A stretch of DNA of 64,000 nucleotides from Bisporella sp. PMI_857 (taxonomy: Eukaryota; Ascomycota; Leotiomycetes; Helotiales; Helotiaceae): the NCBI GenBank assembly GCA_021307315.1, contig JAJSPD010000006.1, positions 1,114,523 to 1,178,522 of the forward strand. The letters run 5' to 3'. How positions within the stretch are numbered: the stretch's first letter is position 1; every line of letters starts with the position of its first letter. A program made the position numbers and the translations under genes. Shown piece by piece: positions 23,640 to 36,120 of this stretch. The notes under the pieces are model-generated. The model worked only from the letters and a program-made list of their open reading frames with translations. It searched no databases and was not told the DNA's origin.

Positions 23640-25936
23640 ATGCCCAAAACACCGCCTGCTAATTTCAAGATTCACGTCGACCCTTCATGTTTGACAGACT
23701 CAAGCGAAAGCAATATGTCCCCCGAGACCGAGCAGTCTGCTGAGCGTATCCCAAGCAATCAAACAATCATTCATCATGATATTTCAGGTGATGTAACAGA
23801 GGAGGAAAAGGTCGACGTAAAACAAAAGGTCGAGGACGAGGAGACACAAGATGATGAAGACGACCGGTCGGAAAAAGCCCGCGAGCGTCAACTCGATAGA
23901 ATAGAAGCACAAATACAAGCTGCTGCCCGTGCAGTGGTGGCCAGTATTGAGAATGACAACTATCGCGGCGATGGCTCTGTGTTGAGTGTGCAAACGGACG
24001 AGGGCTATGAGCAGGAAAACTCACAACTTACATATGAAGATGGCACTGAGCATATATATGGGGAAGGGACGGAACTCACATATGATGGCACAGAAGGTAC
24101 ATATGAGACTGAAACTGAGGATGAGCATCATGAACAAGGAGGAGAAGGATCCAGCAGCTCTAATCACGACGGAGATATTGATGATGATGTCTTTAGCAGC
24201 TCCGGCCACAGCAAACGCAGCAGCCTCAACTCCTGCAATGATATGACAAGCCCAGATGATGCGCACGGAAAAGCACTTACCTCTCCTACCGTAGGGGAAG
24301 AAGCTGCTTCTCAGCCTGTATCCCGTATCCCAAGCACGACCTCTTATACACATGAACCAAATCCTATTACTCCAAGTCGCGTACTTGCTCGACCAGCTTT
24401 CCGCACTCCAAGTTCGGTACGAGCGATACAGATGTCATCACCCACACCCTCCATTTTCTCTTCTCCGCGATCTACGAAAAGATATATGCCTACCGTATCC
24501 CGAATCGGTACACCTAGCTCCCCATTCTCGCAGTCGAAGAAAACGCCTACAAGGTTTAAGACGAAGAAGGAGAATCCGCTTGTGCTGTTGCACGTCACAG
24601 TTCTGCCACTGGCCTGGAACTATTCACATATGATGACATCTGCCGATCTACCTCCAACACTACAGAAAGTCAGGGATAATTGGAGATTGTTGCAAGGGCA
24701 ACTTGGCGAGGCAGTCTTGGAGCGTGGCATTTTGCTGCCACATCCTCAGGACGACTACGAAGTTTTAGAGGAGAGGCTCCTGGAGGCATTGGAGCTACCA
24801 GTACGGCCGCGAGCAAGAATATTGAAGTGTGGTCACTACATGGGGCCAGAGACACCAACATCGGATGAAGAAGGACGTGAGCAGTACTTCCAGGGAAATG
24901 AGAGAAAATGGTGTGATATTTGTGGGAGAGATGTCAAGTATGACCAACAAATGAGTGGCAGCATGGAGAGGAGATTCAGAGTCAAGATTTATGCTTCAAA
25001 CGGGTTGATGCGGGCTGGCGCTTGGGCAGCCTGCTGGAGGGAAATGGAGAGGGTGGATGTGGAGCTTGAGCCTTATGTTGAAGGAGATTTGGCCGTGGAA
25101 CTAGAGAATCTAGCTTCTAGTTCGCCGCACGTTCCTGTCGCCGAGCCAGCAGATGAGGACGAGTTTGTTGACGAAGAGGAGGAGTTGGAGCAAGCCCGCA
25201 AGAAGAAGGACCTTGAGAAGGAGCAGATATCGCAGGAGGAAGAACAAATGAGAAGGAAAATAATGGAAGAGGAGAGGTTGCGTGAAATTTATGGACATGA
25301 TAAACATGCATCGTTGCCAGAACAACAGCACAACGATCCTCAAGCTCAAGTACCGAGGCATGGCGACTCGTTGCCGGAGCTTTTGCTTGCGGCATTCAAA
25401 GTCGCTATGAAGGATACTAAGAACGTTGCGATCGTTGTCCTAAGCGTCCTCGTAATCCTTCTTGCGTTGAAGCCAAGAGGAGTGGTGATGATTAATCAGC
25501 CGGTAACCAGACAATCCTCAATTGCTAACGAAGTTGCGAGGGAGATAGAGCCTGCGATGAGAGACGTGCCACACCCTCAAACTTCGATTGAATCCTCCGA
25601 GCCCGTTAAGCCAGTAGATTCCATTGCCGTGCCAGAGACGGCTGAGCGCATCACGGTGCCAGCCCCTGAAGTTGTGAAGCAACAAGTTAAGGAGCTTCCT
25701 CCTGTACAAATTCAGGGGTAGAGGCTCGGGCTCAGCAATTCCCACAACTGAAGCATGAGGTTGAACCTCGGCCATACCGCATTATAGCTCCTCACGCTGT
25801 CGAGAATCCAACTCAAGACATCAATCCAAGTGTTACGTACCAGGCACTGGCCCTTGAGATTGATGCCACCGAGTCAACTATTCCCGTCGTTGCAGAGCAT
25901 AATGATCCAGATTTGAAGGAGGTGGTGCCTGTTTGA
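23640..25936 (+). CDS. acidic fungal protein with Cys/His pair motif and C-terminal membrane span
   Basis: The main frame runs from ATG 23640 to TAG 25721 (693 residues), but coding clearly continues in the next frame to TGA 25936 (EARAQQFPQLKHEVEPRPYR to LKEVVPV). One missing G in GGGG at 25715-25718 reconciles them, giving about 765 residues. The N-terminus is acidic and low-complexity, with repeated L-T-Y-x-DGTE-like units at about residues 135-165, then Ser/Pro-rich disorder. A folded core at about residues 310-490 contains KCGHYMGPE and KWCDICGRDV, a possible metal site, and FRVKIYASNGLMRAGAWAAC. A charged coiled coil (residues about 515-545) precedes one span NVAIVVLSVLVILLAL at about residue 595-612. 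The tail after the span is about 150 residues. This resembles an ascomycete family I cannot name reliably; an endomembrane or nuclear-envelope role is possible. Confidence 0.7.
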
Positions 25937-26659
25937 TATTAATCATACCAAAAGGCGTTGTAATGACTGACAAAAAAAGAAGGGTAAATAGCCAGACAAG
26001 ACTAGAATGGAGGAAGGTTCTATACACAATCACGAAATATGTAGGATAAGATATCCGGAACGATGAGCGAAGCGAGCGTTGCTTTTCATGTTGCATTCTC
26101 GAGACGGGATTTAGCCTTTATGATGCTCTCATATTCGTCAAGATAGTACATAAATAATGACTCATGAACAGTTCCTGTTGAATGTATTCCATCTCTCACA
26201 TACACCGCATGACCATATTGCTTGTAGTTCCAACCTGAATACCCAATACGCAATGCTTCCCTAGGTGCAAATGGATATATTCCAGCATTCTTCTTTCTTC
26301 AGGTCATTTTGAACAGTAACCTTTTGTAATTTTACTCATGGAATTCTGCCACCTGACACGAGCTGTACGAAGATTAATGTTGGTCACATGCCAACATGCC
26401 AACATGGCGTTGGTACTGTGTCTGCTGTCTTCGGCTGCTTGTATTTGCATATACGAACACCCACGTTTCAATCACCATACAAAGTTTTAAGTTGCTTGGG
26501 CAAGTATTTCTGACCATAGCTAACAGAACTTTCCAACCCTGGACTCGGATGGCTTGCACGTAATAGCTCCACTTCGTACATTATATCAGCCCACTAGAAC
26601 TCATTATTCAATAGGATGCTGCCACTACTGATACACAATCCATGCTTGATAGCTGCTAA
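25937..26659. other. intergenic
   Basis: About 720 bases between the 3' end of the acidic protein gene and the 3' end of a minus-strand relic. No gene or repeat is seen. Confidence 0.4.
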
Positions 26660-27610
26660 CACCTAAACTAGCCATACCAAGCAATACTGCAAAAAGAGCA
26701 CCGATCAAAGTTGCCATCATGACGTATCTTGCACCGCTTTTTCTCTCGAACCACTTTTCCACCCCCTCGCGCAGTTGGGCTCTCTAGCTCCTTAAAAGCT
26801 CCACAAGTCGGCTGCCAAAGTAGTGGTACTGAATATCCTTTCGGAAGGTAGCCGGACGGATGCAGACTCGAAACGTAGTGTATCAGGGTCAAAGGACGAG
26901 GTTGACACTAACCGAGAGAGGAGCGATCGAGACTTTGAATCCGAAAGAGGGAAAGAATTTTCTGGATTCTGTCGAGGACTTCAAGGGCAAGCTGGCGGGG
27001 AAGAGAGCCTCTGCTCGCGGCCATCGAACTCACTCACGGTCTCAAAGATTCAGCAACAGTCAGTATCTTGGACTCATCCTTGGTGAGTCTCAAGTGCTCT
27101 TTCAGAAATTCTGCATGATGGAAAATGTCCACCGCGCCCGTCTTCACATCGGATTTAAGATGAGATCTCAGGTCGCCGGCGGCCGAAACTTGATTCGGGC
27201 ATCCTTTTTTCATTTGATTGCTCTCAGGTTGTTTCTGATATCTAGCTTTTCTGAAAGTTCCTCGTCATTGAGACTTGGATGATCTAGAGTTGGAAAACGC
27301 TTCCTCGACAAAAGTGCTAAATGGAGCATCAGCTAACCAAATTATTGGATTCAGGCCATGTTCTAGGATATTGGCGGAGTGAGCTTCTGCAGAGCAGTAT
27401 ATCATGAGCATAACTCTAATTGCAAGGTATATGGCGGTCTGCCGCTCGGCGACAGGAACCGCGGGGCAATTCGCGAAACCGTATTCACGCAGTTGAGTTC
27501 GAGTAATGTTTGGATCGGACTTCAACATGTTCAAATGATCAAAATATCCTCATGGCTTCTGAGTGCTGTCTGCCTTTACGGGTCGGAATTGGAGGCTGAT
27601 ATTTAATATA
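26660..27610 (-). pseudogene. relic of a fungal single-span hypothetical family
   Basis: Blocks in several frames read as parts of one protein. At about 27,570-27,270 there is HEDILII, NMLKSDPNITRTQLREYGFA and then an IYLAIRVMLMIYCSAEAHSA region. Lower down come DHPSLNDEEL, DIFHHAEFLKEHLRLTKDES, LPRQLALEVLDRIQKILFP and FRVCIRPA, then KSGARYVMMATLIGALFAVL and ASLGVSSYQAWIVYQ before a stop near 26,660. I know this order and the C-terminal span from a widespread filamentous-ascomycete family of unknown function. In-frame stops and at least four frame changes break it, and the N-terminal part is missing. Unlike the housekeeping genes, several breaks here are substitutions or stops, so true decay is more likely. 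Confidence 0.6.
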
Positions 27611-28871
27611 GGTGTTACGGTGATAAAGTCGGGCCTTCAGAATGGAATATATACAACGGGTTGGTAGTCTGGACAGTAGGTGTATCACATAGAATGTATA
27701 TCCCAATAAAAAGTATAATAATACTATTTGAGCTGAGCACGAAGCTCCTATCTAAAGGACTAGTTACATACTTACATAGAGCCTTCGTGGTTGCTGGACC
27801 TTTCTGGATGGGTCTTTAGGTCTCCCAGGTTCATCGTGTGACTGCACCTCTACGTTCTCTTGTGCAAGCGAGCTCTCCAAGTCTCAGACCTGAAGGTTGC
27901 CCATTGGCTCCGATGAGGTCGTGATACTAATATAATATATGAAACGAATATTATAGTGGGTTATTGTTCAAAATAATAATAACTAAAAATTGCAATATTT
28001 AACTAGTTGTACACTGCCCGGCTCCCAACTCAGGCTATTTTAAACGTTCAAAAAATCCTGATTGCCGAAGCTAGTACTATGACTCTCACGGGCAAGATGG
28101 CTCGAAGGCAGATGCGACATCGATGTTCGATAAAAAGCAATTAAAGGATTCGGATCAGAAGGCTTTCTCCTAACATCCTAGCACAGGTAAGCATAATTAA
28201 AGTCAAAACTCCGCGACGTTAACCCTCTTGTTCGCTCACACAGAGGCATCGGTATGTATGGCCCTTCATTACAAGGGCATAATTATTAAGTTGATATGGA
28301 GGCTGTTTTTCTCACACCATCCTCAAGTTTAACCTCTTAAGACCAGAATATGAACCCTTCAGTGTTGTTGACTTTCGCGGTCTATATCGAAGAACCCCGT
28401 TTTTGAAAGGCTTGTGGCGATTTCAGAATTTTCTGAAACCAACTAAAGCCCACGGCAGGCCAAACAACGAGTGTAGATATGGATTTGGCCAGGCAGATGG
28501 TTGGAAAGTATCTGCCTGTTGACTTGGGCATCAAGGTGGCTGAACAAATGTATATTATCAAGGCGCTAGTATGTGAAACGGCCAAGCCTATTGGTCGGAT
28601 TTGGCTTAGTCAGCTCTTGGCGCGAAAACTACTATTTTGATCACTCTAGATAGTTGATTTCTATTAGCACCACAATCAGACTTTTATGCCCTATTCTACA
28701 ACCTATTCTGTGATAATGTTGCCTATAGGCGTTCCGTCTGACATGGTACTTGCACAGGAAAATATTAAAAAATAGCAGATCATTTTACAAAAGAGACCGA
28801 TCAAAGTTTCCATGTCAGTACTATGCACACTATACATTTCCAGATTCCTCTCAGAAAATCCTTCATGAGAA
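27611..28871. other. intergenic
   Basis: About 1.26 kb with no convincing gene. It is A+T-rich around 27,930-28,000. Frames near 28,382-28,585 have no motif. Confidence 0.4.
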
Positions 28872-30383
28872 CTAGGGAGCATCTCGGCGATCGTGATTGA
28901 ATTCCTCCTTGGTATATATCTCTGAACGGACCAAAATTCCTACATTACCCAAGATGCCCCTTTGATTATCCGCATCCTCTACTGACGCTGACTTGCCGGC
29001 CGTGACCAAAACGTGAAGTAGTACATCCTTTCGATTACCTACTGCGAACTCGTTGGGCACATCAGTTCGACTTCCGCAAGTGTTGGTGTTGGCCAGAGCG
29101 CCGTACGTTGAGACACCATATTTTGAGGAACCGAGCAACTTTGGGAAATGGTGCCGGAGGAATGGTTTTGCCTGCGGTAATGAGCCACATATTAGCCCAA
29201 CGTATATCTCGACCGTCCTATAAATATGTCAGTGTTGATGTTAGGAGACCTAAGGGGTTGATAATGAAAGAGATGATTTACGCCCATATTGCAGGCCTAA
29301 CTCCATCCCATGTTGGGTCTGCATGGCCACTACCACTATTAAACACAACAAGAATATGCAACCTGATAACGCTGGCGATGCAGACACTGTGCGATATTAA
29401 CCTTCGCCTCTATTTATGGCAAGGATCGGGTGAAATATTACAATATTCCAACCATTAAAATGGCAATCACTCCGATTTTTTGGCGTCTTGGCATCCGCAC
29501 ATGCCACAGCGTAAAGATGGGCAAGAATAGGATGAAAATATCGGTCATCACGTTCATGACCGCGACAAAGAGCCATATTTTCCTGACCTCAATACATGAC
29601 CCGTAGGTAATAGTACGATCCCAAGTCTTTGCAATAGGGTTGCAGGCAAACAGAAAATTAAAAGATCCTATAAAGGAGTATATAACTGTGCTTGCTGCTA
29701 CTCCGTATACCGTGATCCTGAAATAATTTCCCGGCGATAATCGCAAATAGAACAAAGGATCGAAATCTTAACACACGTAATAGAGAGGCCAGAGAATACT
29801 GCTTGAACAACCGACCACTAATTTGAGGACATCGTTAGTATAGTATATAAGATAATCTCTTTACCACGAATATTTTTCGTCATCGTAAGGTAGACACTTA
29901 CTTTCATGAGATGATTATTAAAGACGGTAAAAGGAACATCCCACGCGTGACACCCAAATCCATATTTTATAACTTGATTTTGATTAGTTAAGCAGGATAA
30001 CAAGTCCGACGTTATACTCACGCATCAATGTGGCGGCAGAAAAAGCGATGCCGAATATCTAACAGGAAAGTAGTGAGTCTCAAGTAGTTCGTGAATGCTG
30101 CTAGATCAATAGTACACACCTGTCCCGCAATTATTACGTCTTTATTATTAGCATCTGAGCTCTTTTCTTAACCGCTAGACTTACGTACAATCTTCAGCAC
30201 CCAGAGAATGGACAATAAAGCGCTTCGTAATAGAGTCGCAAAATGAGGACAGCTGTAGAGGCTACCAGACATACATTAGTTGCGATCACAAGACGGTACG
30301 CAATTGACACTGGATGGTCGAAATTTGGCGTCACTCCAGGTGGTGGGGGAAGCAATCCGACTCTTCTGCTCTGAATTGGCCAT
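28872..30383 (-). CDS. fungal rhodopsin-domain integral membrane protein
   Basis: A multi-exon seven-span protein of the fungal 'rhodopsin domain' family (PF20684 type). ATG at 30383 (MANSEQ) precedes a Pro-rich lead and GVTPNFDHPVSIAYRLVIAT (TM1 start). Then come YGFGCHAWDVPFTVFNNHLM before a GTAAGT donor, VKISI and FYLRLSPGNYFRITVYG. The diagnostic block NPIAKTWDRTIT..GSC, RKIWLFVAVMNVMTDIFILF and RRQKIGVIAILMVG lies at 29,660-29,445. SVCIASVIRLHIL and ADPTWDGVRPAIWA at about 29,400-29,285 and TVEIYVGLICGSLPQAKPFL at about 29,220 complete the domain. The tail ends at 28872. At least two single-base shifts sit in exon one, including an extra T/A at 30229-30230. About six exons; the borders of exon two are uncertain. 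Confidence 0.72.
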
Positions 30384-33300
30384 GATAGAAGAAACAGCGC
30401 AAGAATCCGATAAAGATACGCTTATAACGGGCTTAACTTCAGAAAGAAAAGGATTGACACGTGAATATTCAGCGGGATAGGGCTTAAGATATACAATTGC
30501 AGGAAATAGATATGGGAAGACGGTGAAAAAGGGGTTATTGTTTCCTTGTGATCTATGCTAGCCGGGAAAGCGCCCTGCCTTGCTATGCTGGAACGCCTCC
30601 TAGGCTATAACGCGGAGGGCGGGAAAAATTACAGAGTAGAGAAAGATGTTTAGGTCGTGAGGCTGATTGAACATTCGAGTGTCCACACGCATCATTCCTC
30701 TAAGACCTTGTCGACCCGCTACGTTTGAAGATTTTGATATATCAAATATACGCCTGTGCTTCGTATTAATACTGCAATGCTCGACCTGTCGCAAAATGGA
30801 GAGTCTCCACGTTTCACAAACCTTCCTGCAAGTTGTGGGACTGGGAAACTGATCCGCTAAACCCAACTGCCACAAGGCTTCCTTTCCGGGATACTAACCG
30901 AGATTTCGGCTTCCACGATGGAGGGAACTTAGGAATGCTGATTCGATCGGTTCCTCTCCGTGCGACCCAAACGACACCTTTTGCTTTTTATAGATAGCAG
31001 AGTAACACAGTCGCCATTGAGCACATGAGACAGGTTTGCACGTCTACTAACGTGTGGCCTACGAGCCTGAACGCATAGACTATGCGTTCGGGCTACGCTA
31101 ATCTAAAATATGGTTACGATCCTTTGAACTGGACATGGAAGTTTTCGGTTAGTTCCCAGTGGCCATGCATTCACAATTATCTCCAGCCTTTCGAGTGGAA
31201 AGTTCCGGAAAATAGAGGCTACCGGGGAACAGGGTGGCTAAACTGTGGCGTCCTCAGAGCTCAATATGGAACTCAGGCGCTTTGAGCTATTACATTAGCG
31301 CCATTGATCCAAAGGAAGATCTAAATAATCGGAGCTGGCCCCGTTGGCCACTTCGTCGGTAAAAACGTTACTGGCACGTTCCATCAATAAATTTGAAGTC
31401 TGGCGCCCCCGAGGCTGGGTCCAGGCTGAACGGGAAGTGGTAACCGGTCCGCGAAAGCCGACACGCCTGGTGGCGATTGAAAGCTCAGTCCGAAAACCTC
31501 CTCTAGTACTTTTAAAAAGTTAAATATAAGGTGATTGTGGTAGTGTATTTATGGGTGGGTATACCAATCACCTGCTCGGATTCCTCAATACTGAGCTATA
31601 TCCAGTTAAATATTTGTTGGGATACCTATCACCATGCAAAAGACGTAGTAGCTATTGACTACACTCTTGCAGTGGTGATAATGCTTCCTCAATGTTTGAT
31701 ATTAGGTTCTAAGTTACAGTCTAATTATAAGATGTAGGTATGACCTACAATTCATGTCCACCTGTGGTTCACGTGACCTTGATCGTATGCATGCCAACAA
31801 TATTATATATGTTCACATTTAAAGCTCTCTATACAAAGTACTATGCATGGCATTTACGGACGTGAGTATTAGCTATGCAAATATGAAGTGGCCGCGTTGA
31901 ACCTCGGATGCAGGCTTTCACAAGAAAGTGCGGCCACAATCACCTCATATTTAATATTATTTCAGCCTTATGATAACTATAATAAATGGTGAGTACACCA
32001 GCAAACACTAATTCATCGTAGTCCCGCTTCAAGTTCAAGTTTTCCTACTTAGATAAATGCACTCAACTTCGGGCCACTGTCATTCCCGCTATCATGTCTC
32101 TAATCCTACCATTACGTTGGGTTTAAGCATTCCCATCATTGCAAATGCAATCTGGTAACCTTTGCGATCAAAAAATGGAGCTCGTTTGGAAGACTAAAAT
32201 GTATCCTCAGCCAATCATGAGAAGAGTTCTCAAAGCGGAGGCTGGCGTCCCAGCACAGCGGTATACCCTATAGTGCACAAGGGAACAAATTCAGAGCAAC
32301 ATAACAGTGATAATAATGGAGTGCCTCCGGGGCCAATGACTGCAGATAATGATACACATTGAATATTTAAGATAGAAGATATGATAGTGAAATAAATGCC
32401 TCCGGCTGAGGCCGGGATGAAATCTCCACAGAGAAGACATTTTGAATCCCTAGTAATAATTCTACGGATGGCATATATAAACATGGCGGAGCGAATTGAT
32501 TGTGCTTAAGTACAGTTAAGGACTAACTAAGGAAAAAAGCTTCTGATTTCCCTCCTATGTATAATATGCGTTACATATCCGAGAATATACTCCTTCAGAA
32601 CTTCCTTTAAAGATGCTGCCTTTGAAGCCTGCTTGAATCTGAATGCCAAGAATTTGCCGTAAATCAAGTACAAATAGTGATTTTATGCGCCAGGCGTCAA
32701 TCGCATTGTTACACAAACACCATCCTTGTGGCCTCACCGCAGTTACTACAACAGGTAATATGTGGACCACTGATATGCCCCCAGTTCATAGACCCTGAAT
32801 ATTTTCTGGGAGCTGATAAGAGGCTCTCCCTACGAGAAAAGAGAGAGATATGGATATTATTTTGTTGCATATCGTAAATGCACGGACACCCGGTTCTTGA
32901 GAAAACTCAAGCTGCTTCGGAAGCCACGTTTGACGGGAGTGATTCGCCATTATAAGCTTGAGGTTGAGTACCATGTTGACGATACTATTTAATTTCGATT
33001 TCCTATGTCCTTTGCCAGGCGGGTTTATCATCGTAATAGTACGCCAGAGAGGAAAAGGCCAACCTACCTTTGGAGCGCAGAAGGATATTCTCAACCAGTG
33101 TTGTGGAGCATTGCGACTACGCCTCCCTCATCTCAACATACATCGATGTTCTGTTGCGCATCGTAGAAAAGTGGACCGGACTCAGCAGCAAGTAATAAGG
33201 ATTGATTTCTCGTTTGGCCGTGGCGAAGCCAAAATAAAGGAGTGCGGCTCAGCTGCAGCGCAACCAAAGTAATGTGTTCTCTGGCAGATACTACGTAGAT

Positions 33301-34201
33301 CAGAGACGGGTATGGTAGGGCTGAGCGGTAGATAGATCCTTGGATATACATGAGTAAAAGAACAATAGTGTATAGGCGCAACTGCTTGGCTTGGTCTATG
33401 AGTTTACGGCTGTTTTCCGTCAGGCATTATTTCAAATGACCTAACCAGAGATTGGTCTGGGGGGGGGCATCATCAAGGTATATACTTCCATCCATCTAAT
33501 CGAACAAGCTTCCATAACTATAAAAAGGGGAAATCATATCTTTGAGGTGCTTAGTAGTCAAATACGGTAACACACTTGACTGTGCTGACGAGGGAGGGTA
33601 GATGGTGGGTCACACAACAGCTGCAGCAATTGTTTCGATATGCAGGGTCCTCTCCTGGGCTGGATTTTGACACATGGAATAATAGAGTTGCACAACACCC
33701 AGCCCTACAAAGCGCCTCAAAGCAGTGTCCCATTGCACTACACCATAAAAATATATAAGCAATTTAGAGGTTGATAGTACACTTGATAGGGGAAAATGTA
33801 AACAAACTCGCCAAGCATACGTCATCTGTTCCTCCGGTCACTAGCTCAGGGGTTAGTCGAGCCTAGAACTCTTACAGTAAGGTTATCGTGAGCTCAGCTC
33901 TCTCCCCTCTATCCACAAACTTGGAAAACGTGCAGGAGAAGAACCAGTCAACGCGAACAAGGCGTTTTGGCGGGTGTGTTCTATCAGCTTACTATCAATC
34001 AATAGTCTAAATATATATGTGATTTCCCGCTCTTCAGCTTTTGGGTTTTCTTCATCGCATACTTTTCTCCCGCTTGCTGCCTGTGCCCCTCTCTCCGTAA
34101 CCCCCACTGCCATTCTAAAGCCTTCAAGACAGAGAAGAAAATCACCTTCAAGATGGGGAATCAGGTACGCTTGATCTGCAAATGTCCCGTCAAGAATCTC
34201 A
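30384..34201. other. long gene-poor region
   Basis: About 3.8 kb. Scattered short frames on both strands (for example 32,786-33,094 and 33,133-33,381 on minus) contain hydrophobic or basic stretches but no motif I recognise and no consistent exon joins. This may hold eroded sequence. A run of nine Gs is at about 33,460. No RNA gene was recognised. Confidence 0.35.
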
Positions 34202-35826
34202 TTGACCCATGCAGAGCAAAAGCCAACCCCCGAGAATGCCACTATGTTGCAGGGCTTCGAATGGTATGTTCCAGATGACCATAAGCATTGGACTCGGCTG
34301 CACGACAACCTTGAGCAGTTGAAAGCAACGGGCATTGATAACATCTGGATCCCCCCAGGATGCAAAGCTTCCTCTCCATCTGGCAACGGATACGATATTT
34401 ATGATTTGTATGATCTGGGAGAATTTGATGCGAAGGGAAGTGTTGGTACAAAATGGGGCACCAAGGAGGAGTTGGTGAAGATGGTTAAGAAGGCTAATGA
34501 GGTTGGAATTGGTATCTACTGGGATGCTGGCAGGTACCCCTTAACAACTTCCGCGGAGTTGGATCGGTAACTAATTATTTCAGTTCTCAATCACAAGGCT
34601 GCTGCAGACCACAAGGAGAAATGCCGTGCACAGGAAGTCGACCCAAATGACCGCACCAGGGCCATCTCTGACCCGTACGAAATCAATGGCTGGCTAGGTT
34701 TCGACTTTAAGGCACGAGGGGACAAGTATTCGGAGCAGAAATACCACTGGTATCATTTTTCCGGCACCGATTATAATGCTGATAACAACAAGACCGCAAT
34801 TTACAAGATACTTGGTGATGACACCAAAGGCTGGGCTGATTCCGGAGATGTTGATGGCGAGAAGGGAAATTACGATTATCTCATGTTCGCAGATCTCGAC
34901 TTCGACCACCCAGAAGTCGAGAAGGATGTCATTGAATGGGGTAAATGGCTTAGCACGGAACTCACCCTCAAGGGAATCCGATTTGACGCTGTGAAGCATT
35001 TTTCTGAGGAGTTCCTGAGAGACTTCATCACGGAGCTGGATAAGACACACGGTGAGGGCTGGTTTTTCGTGGGCGAGTTCTGGAAGGATAGTTTGAGTGA
35101 TATGCATAAGTATCTAGAGCGCATGGGGAAGAAGTTCAGTTTGTTTGACGCACCATTGGTGTACAACTTCTCGCAGCTCTCCAAAACTGAGGGTGGCGAC
35201 TTGACCAAGGTTTTCGACGACACTCTTGTGAAGACGGTTCCAGTGAACGCTGTTGTAAGTCGAACCCCGTCCAGCTTCTCACTCGACCATGAGCTGACGG
35301 CAAGAAAAAGACTCTAGTAATGAACCACGATACCCAACCCTACCAGGCCCTCGAGGCGCAAATTGAGCCCTTCTTTAAGCCCCTGGCTTACGCCCTCATC
35401 CTCCTCCGCTACGAAGGCTATCCTTGCCTCTTTTATGGCGACCTCTACGGCATTAAAGGCGAGCATCCCTTCCCGCCATCCTGTGGCGGTGCTCTTCCCA
35501 GCCTCGCTCTCGCGCGTAAACTCTACAGCTACGGTTTGCAGAAAGACTATTTTGACTATCCTACCTGCATCGGCTGGGTGCGATATGGTACATGGGACCG
35601 CAGATGGGGATGCGCGGTGGTGATGAGCAACGCTGGGCCGGGACAGAAATGGATGCATGTTGGCGAGATGCACGCGGGTGAGAAGTGGACGGATGTGCTT
35701 GGATGGAGCCAGGGCGAGGTAGAAATTGGACAGGACGGCTTCGGTAATTTTACCTGCTACGGTGTGAGTCTGAGTGTGTGGGTGAACAAGGATGCCGAAG
35801 GACGAGATCGTTTTGGAAAATTGTGA
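34202..35826 (+). CDS. intracellular alpha-amylase, GH13
   Basis: Hydrolyses alpha-1,4-glucan; no signal peptide, so probably cytosolic. The exons are 34202-34529, 34584-35254 and 35311-35826 (504 residues). The start MTHAEQ is the first in-frame ATG; an upstream ATG GGG AAT CAG at 34,153 with a GTACGC donor could be an alternative first exon, but it joins out of frame. The four GH13 regions are present: YWDAVLNH (region I, across the first splice), GIRFDAVKH (region II, nucleophile Asp), FVGEFW (region III, acid/base Glu) and LVMNHDTQP (region IV, transition-state Asp). MLQGFEWYVP at the N-terminus and WDRRWGCAVVMSNAGPG at the C-terminal beta domain fit subfamily 5-like enzymes. The first intron has a GC donor (G|GCAGGT..TTTCAG). 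No frameshift is needed. Confidence 0.87.
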
Positions 35827-36120
35827 GTGATATCCTATGTTCATCTTGTGGTCTGAAGAAGTACTAATGAGAGTAGTGATGATAATATCTACAAATCTTG
35901 AACATTAGATGCAGTCTGTTGGATATCGCAGATTTTCGCCATTTATATACCAGACATATATAGAGTACAAGATGACCTCTTACATGCCCAACCATAAGCA
36001 AGTAATATTATAAAAACAAAAGACTTTGCTACTTTCTAGTTCTATTGTTTGGTGAATCTGAAACCACTCGTAATGTTCAAAATCTCTTGAACAATCTCTT
36101 ACTTCTCAAACATAGTCATA

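Noticed and set aside
32786..33381. Two minus-strand frames with hydrophobic/basic stretches
   Set aside because: No motif and no consistent exon joins; may be eroded sequence but cannot be supported.
35314..35844. 176-codon minus-strand frame
   Set aside because: Exact antisense of the third amylase exon, which has clear GH13 content.
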